Assembly: GCA_016647705.1 (NCBI GenBank)
Contig: CM028338.1
Span: 33,857,176 to 33,921,175, forward strand
Source of the DNA: Eucommia ulmoides
Taxonomy: Eukaryota > Streptophyta > Magnoliopsida > Garryales > Eucommiaceae
Direction: 5' to 3'
DNA: 64,000 nucleotides
A program made the translations under genes and the position numbers. Every line of letters begins with the position of its first letter. Positions within the stretch are counted from its first letter, which is position 1. Shown here in pieces: positions 11,708 through 23,274 of this stretch. The notes under the pieces were generated by a model, which did not search any database, was not told where the DNA came from, and worked only from the letters and a program-made list of their open reading frames with translations.

Positions 11708-13012
11708 TGATAGGTGGAATTTTTCTATATATTCCCAAACTGATTTTGATAGTTTTTTAGTATTATTATAGTATTTTAATATGTTTGAATACATTTTTAT
11801 TTGTTTATATAAAAATCAGGTGTTTGGGATGAAAAGAGATGAAACGGTTCATAATCAGTAAATCGATAGAACGTAGGTGGAAGAACGATGGAAAACAAGC
11901 AAAAAAAGCAATTCCCACCGCTGCAGTGGTCATCCTTCAGTGACCCTACTGACTTCTCACCATTGCAGTGTTGATTACCACCGCTGCAATGGTGATTCCC
12001 ACCGCTGCAGCTATCCAACACCAAGTTGCATTGATATTTTAGGATATTTTTGAGATATTTTGGATCCCTTATATCTTTCCTCTTATACCAACATCCTTAG
12101 CATGTTTTTGGGACTAAAAATAGGGCTCCAACCCCTATAAACCAAGAGAAGATGACAAATCCAAGAAGAGGAAGCAGTCTCAGAGCGGTTTTAGCGTCGG
12201 TTCTTCGGATAATGGCTAGTCTCCTTGTTTCTCTCTTTAATTCTTAGTTTTGGTTGATAGTTTTGTATATGTTTAGCTTTTATAGTATTGTATATATGGT
12301 TATGGCCATAAGAAACTAAACATATATTGTCTAGGGAGCAATTCGTGTATAAAAACGTTATTTCTTTAATATTTGTTTCGTTATTGGTTGTTCGATTGTG
12401 TTTATCATTTTTTCACTTTTATATGCTTGTTAATATATATTAAGAATATGGGGTTTGACACACGGGAGAGTAAATCCTAGATTTGGACTAGGGTTTAAAC
12501 ACAACGTGAGGATCTAATGACCCGGGAGGGTATTAGAAAGTGTGCAATCCGTGAGGTTGGGGCAAGACTCGTATGACCAAGTGTCGTATAGATGCTATAG
12601 GGGGACTTCGATATTGACGCGAAGTCATATATTCATTCACTTTACACTTGGAAGAGATAGTGAGTAAGATTTTGACACCTAGATTGTCAGATAGTGTGAA
12701 TGCCATTAATGTAAACTAGATTGAATCGAACACGTTTAAATGAATGAAGTTAATCCCTAGAGAATTTACTCCCTTAAATGTCAATATTAGTATATTAGTT
12801 TAATTAGTTTAATTAACTTAATTTAGTATATTATTATATTAACAAACAAATATAAATTGAGTCACCTAGATAAAGTTAGGTTATGACAATCGTGGTTCTC
12901 AATGACCATCTAATCCAATCCCTGTGGATACGACAACCCTTTTCATTCACTATTCTATAAAACTTGACTCGTACACTTGTAGTGAAAGTAGCGACGTAAT
13001 ATTCCGCTACCA
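11708..13012 (+). repeat. 5' LTR, subfamily B
   Basis: 1305 bp, TGATAGGTGG to CCGCTACCA, collinear with the solo LTR 5688-6980. Palindromes with GCTGCAGC cores lie at 11916-12010 (CACCGCTGCAGTGGT first). U5 carries CCCTGTGGATACGACAACCC. Confidence 0.9.
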
Positions 13013-13019
13013 AATTTCT

Positions 13020-13036
13020 AGCGCCGTTGCCGGGGA
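13020..13036 (+). other. Primer binding site, tRNA-Asp type
   Basis: AGCGCCGTTGCCGGGGA lies 7 bp after the LTR and differs from the tRNA-Asp complement at its first base. Confidence 0.85.
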
Positions 13037-13149
13037 TTGATTTTTAGATTGTTGTTGATATTGTGAGTAAATAATTTGATTTTTATTTAGGCATTTATTT
13101 TGTTTATAATTTTTGTTTGTAGTTTGTTTTTCCTGTAGGGTACGTAAAG

Positions 13150-14142
13150 ATGTTAGATCAACAAGTACTGTTGTATTTCTTTCAACGAGATTTCAAGCCA
13201 TTTTATTGTGCTTGGGATCGATACAGGGAGTTGCTGTTTCGATTCCCAAACCATAATTCCCCAAGGAAGTGTCAACTACTGAACTTTCTCGACGAGTTAC
13301 TAGCCGTAATAAGCAATTAAATAGAAAGAGAAAATGGTACCACCTCTTTCGACCAACTAACCATGGATGAAGCTTATTGGTTGTTGAACGACATGGTGGA
13401 GTTTGACTATCACTGTTGGAATTATTCAACAAGCTACCAAAGCTTAGGGGATAGTTTCACCATTTCGGTGCTATGGATTGACACCCCGGACCAACATATG
13501 GAGTCTTCCCCCACCTTGGAAATCATGTTCTTTGAATTTATAGGGGAGACTCAGGCTTTCTGGAAGGAGACGAATGATTATCTTAAAACGCATGAGGTTC
13601 GTCTTGACACTATTAAGACGACCTGAGCTGAAATTGATGAGACCATAAAGTCTCTTGAGACTCAAATCGGTCATCTTATTTGCTTCATTGAGAGCAAGTT
13701 AGAAGAAATGGCACTGAGAAACGCACAAGCCACATCAAATTATGAAAGCCACTGTGTGGAACCGAATGCAAGTGGGAGGAACTTGGGTTCATGCGATGTT
13801 AATGATTCTAATGAGACGGGAACCCAAGCGTTGATTGATGATTGTGATTCTTCATTATTTGAGATCCACATTGTGATGCCACTACCGATCCAAGACGATC
13901 ACATCTACGAGGATCCGATGTGGCTCACTTGTCCTCCACCGCCTTTTGCAACGTTTATTCAGGGCAACCAAGAACATGAGATGGAGCCAAATCAAGTTGA
14001 AAGCTCGATCCATACATTGCCACATCTCGCCAGTCTTGAGGGCTTTCTGAATCACGACCCGTATATGGTGTTGTATGACACTTACTATGGGCGGAAGCCG
14101 CTCTTTGACGAGCACTTCCCTATATCAAGCCGAGGACTTTAA
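13150..14142 (+). pseudogene. Gag-like frame of the non-autonomous family (331 codons, two in-frame stops)
   Basis: One frame runs from ATG 13150 to TAA 14142 with stops only near 13319 and 13624. The N-terminal part resembles the second half of Retrotrans_gag: FQRDFKPFYCAWDRYRELL corresponds to the FHESWERLKDLL region, and ENGTTSFDQL with EAYWLLNDM to the GGTLM...EAYELLE region. A helix-rich segment follows (SLETQIGHLICFIESKLEEM), then an acidic tail with IYEDPMWLTCP. The copy at 37040-37966 has the same layout and frame. Neither has a zinc knuckle or protease. It may once have been translated and packaged with help from an autonomous relative; that is inference. Confidence 0.7.
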
Positions 14143-15076
14143 ACCAAGCGCTTCTTGGAAGGTAACCCAAGTTTTCAAAATAAATTAGGTCATCACCGCC
14201 GACTTCACTTGGAGGCGAAATTGTCTCGCCTCCCAGGTACGTGTTCTAAACCCCCTTCATCGTCATGCTTTATTTCATTTGTTGAGATCGATGTTGGGTC
14301 AGTGTGGACACTACCTATTTTAAGTTTGGGGGTGATGTGTAGCATGCTAGTATGTTTTCTTGTTGTTAGTTAAGTACTTTAAGTTTAATTATTGTTTAAT
14401 TGTATGCATGTTTGTTTAGTGTTAGTATATGTATGTTTGTTGTTGTTGTGTGCTGAGTTTTATAGTTCATCTGGGCCATTACCCGATGATGATATTATCC
14501 CCTGGTTGTTTATCGAGGTCAGGGTAATGCCCATTCATATGTGTTCTATGTGCTTGACATGTCGTTTTGGTAAAAGTTATTATGGATCCTAATTTGTGCG
14601 AGCATGTAGACTCAATGTATAGCTATTCAATTGATTTGAGGCCAATTATCCATTAGCCAAATTCATGATAATTTTAAGGATTCTAGAACCTTATTGGGGG
14701 AAACTTGAGGTGAAATCCTAGGCGAGGTAATTCAGGAGATATGATTTAGGCATTTATTTGATAGCTTGAGCCTTTGAAGCATACCATGCAATATATTTTA
14801 TCCCCCATTACCCTGTTCAAGCCTATAAGTCGTTTCAATTCAGAACACGTAACAAATACCCTGGCCGATAAAACTTTTTCCAAACCTAAGTTGCTAAACC
14901 GAAGGCACAATTTGAGTGAAATCAAGTTAGCATTTGTTTATGCTACTTGAAGTGAGCGGTTTAGTTTTGGGCGAACTATTAATTGGTTCGATATTCGAGT
15001 ACTCACTTGTCATTTTTCTATAGTATTTCCACACCCGTCAAATTGTAACAAATCAAATAAGTTTGAGGTGTGTTTG

Positions 15077-15120
<44 letters not shown>

Positions 15121-15751
15121 TTATTTTTGTTTTGTCTTGACAAGTGAGTGCTACGTTTTCAAATATAAGTTCAGGGTTGTTTCAAATTAATCTGTGTAGG
15201 GTTACGAGTGTGATTGAGTGAAGTGTTGTGCCATAGATATCGTTAAGTTAATAATGTTAACCTGTGTTTATATTCCTGATATATCCTTGGCTATTTTCCA
15301 AAAATCAAACCAAGTCCTATTGATCTTTTTGGATTTCCAAGCCTACATTAGTGAAGAGTGGAACTCAGTCAGGCATATGGATATCCTAATCCTTTATGGT
15401 ATAAGTAGTGAGTTTCGTTGGTGGATAATCCAATCCGGTCATTGCATAGTTATATTATTGAGTTTTCCCACATACTCTTGAGTAGGATCTAGAACGGCGT
15501 TTACTATTAACGAATGTTGGAATTCTAGAATACCACATGGTGCGTTTTACTCCTAAACTCGATATGATTGGGGGCCGATGAGGGAAAACATTTTGGTTGA
15601 TTAGTTGAATTCAAAACTCGCACATTGTTATGTTTAGATTGTTTGTTTTTAGGTAGTTTGTGTTTTTATTCGTTGTTTAGTATTTGTGTTAGTTAATTTC
15701 CTTGTGTTTTTTTTTTTTTTTTAGTGTGAGTATTTCGCTCAAGGACTAGCA
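14143..15751 (+). other. Conserved non-coding internal block of the non-autonomous family
   Basis: No coding capacity is recognised. The block is collinear with 37967-39488, with the reverse complement of 18260-19760, and with 45420-45990 plus 47716-48640. Landmarks: TTAAGTTTGGGGGTGATGTG (14320), an inverted repeat GGGCCATTACCC/GGGTAATGCCC (14473-14484, 14522-14532), GGCGAAATTGTCTCGCCTCC (14213), and a segment ending GGGGGCCGATGAG (15569). An (AT)n tract lies at 15080-15116. Confidence 0.8.
15080..15116. repeat. (AT)n microsatellite
   Basis: Pure AT dinucleotides in the non-coding internal block; absent at the same place in the sister copy near 38890. Confidence 0.95.
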
Positions 15752-15773
15752 AAATTCTAAATGTGGGGGTATT
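15752..15773 (+). other. Polypurine tract before the 3' LTR
   Basis: AAATTCTAAATGTGGGGGTATT stands where plus-strand priming should occur. The equivalents are 39494-39514, 48632-48652 and 23263-23274. Confidence 0.7.
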
Positions 15774-16011
15774 TGATAAGTAAAATTTGTCTATATATTC
15801 CCAAACTGGTTTTGATAGTTTTTTAGTATTATTATAGTATTTTAATATGTTTTAATAAGTTTTATTTTTTTATGTATAAATCAGGTGTTTGGGACGAAAA
15901 GGGATGAAAACGGTTCATAATCGAGCAAATCGGTGGAACGTTGGTGGAAGAACGGTGGAAAACAAGCAAAAAGGCAAAATTCAGGTTCTGCAGGCCACCG
16001 CTGCCACAATC

Positions 16012-16513
16012 AATAAAACAAAACTACTGTCGTGAATGCCTCTGATGCCAACAATTGGGATCTATGTCTCAAAGGGATATGATGCCCCTTCAACCTATTT
16101 TAGTTGTAGAACTATTCGATGTTTGGGAAATTGATTTCATGGGACCCTTTCCACAATCTTATGGTAATTTATACATTTTGTTAGCTGTCGATTATGTTTC
16201 CATGTAAGTGGAAGCGAGAGAAACAAAAACAAATGACCATAAGGTTGTGCTTCAATTTCTAAAAGTAATATTTTGTTGTTTCGGGGTTCCACGAGTAATA
16301 ATAAGTGAAGAGGGGAGCCATTTCTGTAACCATCCATTTGAAGTGCTTATGCAAAAATATTATGTTATTCACAAAGTAGAAAACCCTTACCATTCTCAAA
16401 CAAATGGGCAAGTTGAGGTATCTTATAGGGAGGTCAAAAATATATTAGAAAAGACGGTTAGGCTCGATAGGAAGGATTGGTCATTAAGATTAAACGATGT
16501 GCTATAGGCCAAT
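16012..16513 (+). pseudogene. Integrase domain of the Athila-like element
   Basis: A CxxC zinc-finger end (CREC) is followed by [28 protein letters not shown], the start of an integrase core with the first catalytic Asp. After one stop the frame 16208-16507 continues with FGVPRVIISEEGSHF and the region PYHSQTNGQVEVSYREVK carrying the final Glu. The second catalytic residue, normally Asp in IISD, reads Glu here. Upstream integrase and the RNase H junction are missing, probably lost with the 3' end of the element at 11708-16011. The frame ends NDVL-stop-AN, where the reversed element starts. Confidence 0.85.
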
Positions 16514-18238
16514 TGGTAGGTGCGTGGGAATATGCTGCTACTTACACTCGTAAGTATATGAGGTCTAAGTTTTAGTATAGTATGATCGTTAAGATCGGGT
16601 TATCATATCCACAGGGATCGGTGTCATTACTATCGAATACCGCGTTTGTCGTGACCTAACTTTATCTAGGTGAAAAACAAATGGATTTAATTAATTAAAC
16701 TAATACTAATATATCCTAAATTAACTACACTAATATACTAATATGTTTTAGGGTCAAGAATTTCTTAGGGATTAACGTGTTTACAAATACGTGTTCGATC
16801 TCGATTTACTCATGTTTACGGTGTTCGACCTATTTGACAATTTCGGTATGTAAACTCCACCGCCACCTCTCCTGAGTGTGAGAAGAGGGAATACATGACT
16901 TCGAGTCAATAAAGAAGTCCCCCTCAACATCTTAACAACCCTAGGTCATGTGAGTCTCGCCCAGCGTCATTGATTGCACACAATCCAACTCCTAACCGGG
17001 TCATTGGATCGTGCGTTGTATTTACCCTATCGACAATATCTGTTCTAAAACTCCCTTTCCACCTCTCCTGAGTGTAAAATGAGGGATATAATATGACTTT
17101 GAGTTAATGAAGAGGTCCCCCTCAACGTCTTAACAACCCTAGGTTGCGTGAGTTTTTCCCTAATGTCATCGATTGTCCAGGATTCAAACCCCGACCGGGT
17201 TAGAGAATCATGGCGTTTGTTTACCCAAATCTGAATCTGAGGTTTGTCAAAACCCCGTATTCTCCATTTATCAAACTAAGCATGATAAACAAACAATATG
17301 ATAAACACAATCAAACTACGAAGAACAAACATAAACGCAACACCGAAATCATCAAAATAACATATTTATAAATATAGTGTTAATCCCTACTACAATCCAT
17401 GTTTAGCTATGGTCATAGTCGCATTTATAATGAAATAATAAGATAAACATGCTCACATGATCCTAAGATAAAGAAATAAGGAAAAACAACCGAAGAACTT
17501 AGCCTCGTCCGAAGATAAACCGCTAAGAATGCTCAACGATCGATTTGCCATCTTCTCCACTTCGGGATGTGAGCTCCACCTCTAAAACTCCTAAACCCTA
17601 GCCTAAATATAGATTAAGGTGCCCAAATGGTCGAGGGGGTTCACAAGGAAGGGAGAGGGAATAATATTTATAGACAAAATATCTAAATAAATATCCTAAA
17701 AATATCTAGGCTGTGCAAAGGCTTTCCGCCTAGGCGAAGGGATTTTCCACTTAGGCGGAGGTAGGTCGGTTTGGTGACCGCTGCGATGATGAAGACAACG
17801 GTGGCTTAGGAAGAACATTCTGCTGGATTTCTGCCTAGGTGGTGGAATTCTCCGCCAAGGCGGTGGGCTGTCAGTAGTCTATTTTTATTTTCTCTGTTGG
17901 ATTTCCGCCTAAGCGGTGGAATTCTCTGCCTAGGTGGTGGTCCATCAGTAACATTTGTTCTTTTCTCAGCATCTTCACCGCCTAGGCGGTGGTGTGGATG
18001 CCTAGGCGGTAGGCCTGTTTCATAATTGTGCCTCCGAGCTTATTTTTCCACCGTTCTTCGATCGCTTTTGGTTTGATCTCATTGTTTTCGCTCCAGTTTC
18101 CTATCTTTTTGCCCCACACACCTGATTTATACAAAAAGTAAGAAAACTAATTAAAACATAAAAAAAAAAAATACTATATAAACGCTCAAAAACTAACTTA
18201 ATTCAGTTTGGAAATACGTAGGTAGATCACACCTATCA
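16514..18238 (-). repeat. LTR, subfamily A, reverse orientation (3' LTR of the element)
   Basis: 1725 bp, from TGGTAG (reverse of CTACCA) to CCTATCA. It contains the doubled downstream module (16850-17240) and a palindrome array at 17725-18010 that includes the perfect 16-bp palindrome CACCGCCTAGGCGGTG at 17976-17991. Confidence 0.9.
17725..18010. repeat. Palindrome array in U3 (reverse orientation)
   Basis: Units include CCGCCTAGGCGA (17726), a divergent TGACCGCTGCGATG (about 17775), CCGCCTAAGCGGTGG (about 17906), CACCGCCTAGGCGGTG (17976-17991) and GCCTAGGCGGTAGG (about 17999). A TATA-like TTTATAG on the reverse side lies at 17669-17675. Confidence 0.8.
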
Positions 18239-20183
18239 AATACTCTCAAACTTGGAATTTAGCTAGTCCTCAAGCCAAACACACACACGAAAATAAAAAT
18301 ACACAAACTGAATTAAATAACAAACAACCTAAAACAATCTAAACAAAACAACATGCGAGTTTTAAATTCTTCTAACGGCCAAGTTATTGTTGTCCCTCAA
18401 CAACCGCCAATCATATCAAGTTCAGGCAGTAAAACACATCATGTAATGTTCTAGATTTTCGACATGCAATAATGGTGAATAGTATTCTAGATCCTGTAAA
18501 CGTGTTAGTGCGTGACTCAATAATATAGCTATACAACGACCGGATTGGATTATGACTTAACCGTAAAGGACTAGGATTTCTATATGCCTGATTGGGGTCC
18601 ACTCTCTACTAATATAGGTTTAGTAGTTCATAAAGATCAGAAGGACTTGGTTCAATTTAGGAATATTTGGCCAAGGGTATTTTGGAATAGAAAACGGGTT
18701 AATGTTGTTAACTTAACGTTACCCAAGGCTCAACGCTTGGCACATTTACTCTCGAACCCCCATATATAGATTGGAAATAATCCCGAACATGCATTTAAGA
18801 TCAACATACTCATTTGTCAAAAGAAATGGAAATAAAAATCGTATTTATATTTGATTATTTCTTTCTTTTTTTCAACGAATACACCCCCAAACTTATTTGA
18901 TTGTTACAATTGAAGGGGTGTGTGAAATACAAATAAAAAATGACAAGTGAGTACTCAAATACCGAACCAATTAGAAGTTCGCCCTAAACCCAACCGCTCA
19001 CATCAAGTAGCATTTGAAATTGCTAACTTGATTCACTCAAATGTGCCTTTAAATTCAACGATTTAGGTTTGGAAAAATATCCATTGGCAATGGTATTAGT
19101 TTATGTGTTCTGAATTGAATTTGCATTTAGGTTTCGACAGGGTAACGAGGGATAAACATGTATTAAGGTAGGCTTAAAAAAGCTCAAGCGATAAAACGAA
19201 TGCCTAAATCATGTCTCCTGAACTACCTCGCCTAGGATTTTGCCTCAAGCTTTCCCTCAATCAAGTTCTAGAATCCTTAATGTGTCATGAATTTGGTTAA
19301 TTAATAATCTTCCTCAAATCAATTGAATAACTATACATTGAGTCTATGTGCTCGTCCAAATTAGGATCGACAATAATTTTTACCAAAAAGCATAGTCAAG
19401 CAAACAAAATCACACATGCATAGGTATTACCCTTGACCTCAAAAACAATCAGGGGGTGATTATCATCACCGGGTAATGGTCCAAATGAACGCAAAACTCA
19501 ACATACAAATAACAACACAAAAACATAAACACATTATAACCTAAACACACATGCAATAAAGAAAATTAATAACACATAAACTAATAATAATATACTACAC
19601 ATCACCACCAAACTCAAAATGGACAGTGTCCTCAGCGATTCCAATCATTAATCTCAACATATGAAATTTAAGCATTCTAACGAAGGGTGTTTAGAACACA
19701 GGATCTCGCCTTCAATTCAAGTCGGATGTAATGGATTTAACTTATTTAACCTTGAGTTACCTCCCAAGAAGTGTGTGGTTTAATGTCCTTGGCCCGACAT
19801 TTTCAGAACGCCCTCAAGATTGGCGAGGTTTTTCTTTGGATGGCTCAATCTTTCAATGAAATGCCTCACTGGTTTATGTGCTTGGCCAAGCAACATAAAA
19901 AGGATTGGAATCCCGTCGAAAGATATGCATCAAAACCCGATGATCTAACATCGGCAAGTACCATGCATTGGAAACAAAAACAAAACTACAAACAAAAATT
20001 ATATACAAAGAAATGCCTAAAGTAAAATTAAGTCATTTACACACAATATCGACAATAACAACTTCGCCAATCCCTGGAAATACGATACACTTGCTTCTCC
20101 CATCTAAAACTTAAGCCTTCGGCTGTTATCGCGTTTCTCCGGTAATAACATCAAAACAATCCCCGGCAACGGCGCCAAAAACT
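18239..20183 (-). other. Internal region of the reversed element, with gag remnant
   Basis: Read on the minus strand, 20140-19740 keeps fragments of the family gag frame, starting with the ATGTTAGATCA start region and ending with CTTGAGGGCGTTCTGAA and CTTCTTGGGAGGTAAC; about 600 bp of gag are missing between them. The rest is the conserved non-coding block, with the inverted repeat GGTATTACCC (19423-19432) and GGGTAATGG (19471-19479). The frame 19771-20025 on the plus strand is an antisense shadow. Confidence 0.75.
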
Positions 20184-21076
20184 TGGTAGGGGCGTAGGAA
20201 TACGCCGCTATTTACACTCGTAAGTATATGAGGTCTAAGTTTTAGTATAGTGTAATCATTAAAATCGGGTTATCGTATCCACAGGGATTGATGTCGTTAC
20301 TATCGAATACTGCATTTGTCGTGACCTAACTTTATCTAGGCGAAAAAAAATGTATTTAATTAATTAAACTAATACTAATATATCTTAAATTAACTACACT
20401 AATATACTAATATGTTTTATGGTCAAGAATTGCTTAGGGATTAACGTGTTTACAAATACGTGTTCGATCTCGATTTACTCGCGTTTACAGTGTTCGACCT
20501 ATTCGACAATCTTGGTACGTAAACTCCACCGCCACCTTTCCCGAGTGTAAAATGGGGGAATACATGACTTCGAGTCAACGAAGAAGACCCCCTCAACGTC
20601 TTAACGACCCTAGATCACATGAGTCTCACCCAACGTCATTGGTTGTATACAATCCAACTCCCGACTAGGTCATTAGATCGTGCGTTGTATTTATCCTATC
20701 GGCAATCTCCGTTCTAAAACTCCCTCGCCACCTCTCCCGAGTGTAAGACGAGGGATATAACGCGACTTTGAGTCAACGAAGAAGTCTCCATCAACGTCTT
20801 AATAACCCTAGGTCACGTGAGTCTTGCCCCAACGTCTTGATTGTCCACGATTCAAACCCCGACCAGGTTATAGAATCGTGGCGTTTGTTTATCTAAATCC
20901 GAATCCGGGGTTTGTCAAAACCCCGTATTCTCCATATATCAAACTAAGCATGATAAACAAATAATACGATAAACACAATCAAACTACGAAGAACAAATAT
21001 AAACGCAACACCGAAATCATCCAAACAACATATTTATAAATATAGTGTTAATCCCTACTATAATCCATGTGTAGCT
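20184..21076 (-). repeat. LTR, subfamily A, reverse orientation, truncated (5' LTR of the element)
   Basis: Collinear with 16514-17410, then stops at TCCATGTGTAGCTA. It keeps U5 and both downstream modules but lacks the promoter and palindrome region. Confidence 0.85.
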
Positions 21077-21420
21077 AAAATGTTTGTCCACCCCTTTAGT
21101 ACCCACGATTTCTTACTCAACTCTTGGCCACCGGCGATTTTCATTTCTCACCAAACAAATCAAAGACCTCACTCCTATGCTAACTTTCGGGACAAGAAAA
21201 TGGATGCCACACTTCAAGCTCATAACACGCTTTCTACCACAAGTCCCCGTGTATAACAACATTAATCCTTCCAACCAAATAGGTACCTTATGAACCGAAA
21301 TGCGATTCCCACAATACCTCTTAGAAAAGTTTGTGCATCGCATGTATCCAAACGATGTCGAAAAATGGATCCGACAAGCCCGTGAGTACGCTAATTCGTC
21401 CACCACCTACCTTTAACATA
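21077..21420 (+). pseudogene. Unrecognised coding-like remnant
   Basis: The frame from 21084 to 21413 has only one stop (21291) in about 110 codons and a protein-like composition, with segments such as RKWMPHFKLITRFL and EKFVHRMYPNDVEKWI. It lies after integrase in the host element, where Athila elements carry an env-like frame, but I see no signature that proves this. It could equally be a piece of another element. No transmembrane segment or known motif was seen. Confidence 0.35.
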
Positions 21421-21627
21421 AACCGCCCAATCGTAGCTCTCGCATCACATTAATTTAGTTTTAATATTTTGTTGTCGCTTATCATTTTGGTTACTTTTAT
21501 TTCATGTATTTCAATTCGCATTTATCTTATTTTCATGATTAGTTGAATTTTCTCAAATTAATAACCCACGAGTCAAATTAATCATTTCCGGCATAGTTTT
21601 TCTTTTGATACCACCTCTAAAAGGATA

Positions 21628-21698
<71 letters not shown>

Positions 21699-23274
21699 AA
21701 AAGAAATACATAAAGAAACAAAGAAGCAATGGAAAAAAAAAAATGAAAAGAAAACTGGCTACATAAACCTATATCCTCACTACCCAAGTTCTTCTTTCTC
21801 CTTAATTACCTATTATGGCCATTTAATATCATTATTGGCCAACTTTCAAACAGTAACGGCAGACACCTAATGCAAAAAAAAAAAAAAAAAAAAAAAATTA
21901 AAAAAACAACTAAAAATGAAAAATGGAAATGAATCAATAGAAACAAAAATGGAAATATAACCTTATATGATTTGCAGAACAAAATTTTCTTCTTTCCTAT
22001 TATAATCTCCAATTAAGAAGTTACATATAATTAAAAATATTAAAAACTTAAAAAAAAAAAAAAATAGGATTCATTAAAAACGTCTCTTGCCTACTAGATT
22101 CTGTGAGGTATATACATAAGGGATATAATATATGCGTTTTAAAATTTAAAAATAATAACGAATAATATAATAAAAAATGTGCTATTATGAAACTAATGGA
22201 TATTCGTGTGTTGCTTGATCCTTCTATTTTCATATATGCACATTTCACAAGTTGAACGCAATTCAGGGAATGTCGACATCAACTCCACACCGCTCCTTAC
22301 ATCAGGTTGTCTCGCTCTTTTACTTATCGTCTTATTGTTCATTACATTGAGGACAATGTTATAACTAGATTTTTTTGGGGGGTGGGGGATTAATGATTGT
22401 ATTCCTTTTGAGATTTTATTACGCACTTAATTTTGTCAATCTATTAGTTGATAACATGTCTGTCGGGTACAAACTCGAGTTTGCTAAATCATTATTGGAT
22501 CTTAGCACTGATTTTTTAACTTGTGCATGCATGGTAATTTTCTTTTATTTTAAATTTAATACATGAGATGGTTTACTAAGTTTTGGAATGGGAATAGCTT
22601 AACCCTGGAATTTAAAAATAAAAAATTAATAATAAAAAAAATATTGTGTTAATAATAATGATTTTTTGTCTTAATAAAGAACTTTCACTGAGTAACTGGG
22701 TCTCTTGCCTCAATAAGCTTTGAGCATTCCCTTCAAAAGGTAGAAATGATTTGCTAAGATAATAAGTGACTCGTTAACCTTGAAACCTAAGATGTTTGAG
22801 ATATTAAGTCTAAAAGGTGCCTTAACACCTAATGCCCCGAGCCAACTGCATTGGGATCATTGGCCCAACACTCGCTACACGGACACTTTATAAAACCTAG
22901 TGAGGTTAATATTGCACAAGTCAAATAAATAAATAAAATAAGGTGTTTATATATATATATATATATATATCACGTACTATGAAATTAATGATTATTTTAA
23001 TAACTCTTATATGATCTCAGCTAAATAGGTTAACATTAGACAGGATTGACAAATCTTTTATGAGGAATAAAATTCACGATAAGAAACTTGGGATGTTTGT
23101 GGGTAACATTACTGTAAACCCTCATGAGACTAAAATTCGTCCACTAGAGATCGCCTAGGGGTTTAAAGGCTTATTGCATACATTAAATTCCATCGTTTTC
23201 CCTACGAAAGTGACTTCAAATTTTGTTGAAATTAAGTTTCGCTCAAGGACTAGTAAAATTTAGGTTTGGGGGTA
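21421..23274 (+). other. 3' non-coding tract of the Athila-like element
   Basis: AT-rich, with no credible gene. It includes the motif CATTGAGGACAATG (22345-22358) followed by a G run (22377-22388), a pairing typical of the region after the Athila-type coding part, and a polypurine tract GGTTTGGGGG (23263-23272) next to the 3' LTR. Microsatellites lie at 21627-21694 and about 22949-22971, and poly-A at 21875-21897. Confidence 0.65.
21627..21694. repeat. Compound (AT)n(GT)n microsatellite
   Basis: About 13 AT units run directly into about 21 TG units. The cysteine/valine-rich frame read through it is an artefact. Confidence 0.95.

Larger units (their letters stand above)
11708..16011 (+). mobile_element. 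Non-autonomous TGATAGG-family element, subfamily B, 3' LTR truncated
   Basis: The 5' LTR is 11708-13012, followed by a primer site at 13020, a gag-like frame (13150-14142), about 1.6 kb of non-coding sequence conserved in the sister elements, a purine tract, and a 3' LTR that starts at 15774 but stops near 16011 after only about 238 bp. The break falls inside the first palindrome of U3 (CACCGCTGCC), and integrase sequence of the Athila-like host follows at once. No protease, reverse transcriptase or integrase of its own is present. The missing 3' end prevents a TSD check. Confidence 0.85.
16514..21076 (-). mobile_element. Reversed non-autonomous TGATAGG-family element, subfamily A, truncated
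   Basis: Read on the minus strand: the 5' LTR (20184-21076) lacks its first 800 bp or more; then come a primer site (reverse complement of TTTTGGCGCCGTTGCCGGGG, 20160-20179), a heavily deleted gag remnant, the conserved non-coding block, and a complete 3' LTR (16514-18238). It inserted in the host integrase. CCAAT precedes the left edge at 16509-16513; no matching duplication is found on the right because that side is deleted. Confidence 0.85.

Noticed and set aside
14473-14560. Box C/D snoRNA suggested by GATGATGA in the conserved non-coding block
   Set aside because: No convincing D box and terminal stem at the right distance in the four copies.
21652-21870. Open frame starting with alternating Cys and Val
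   Set aside because: It is the translation of a (TG)n microsatellite.
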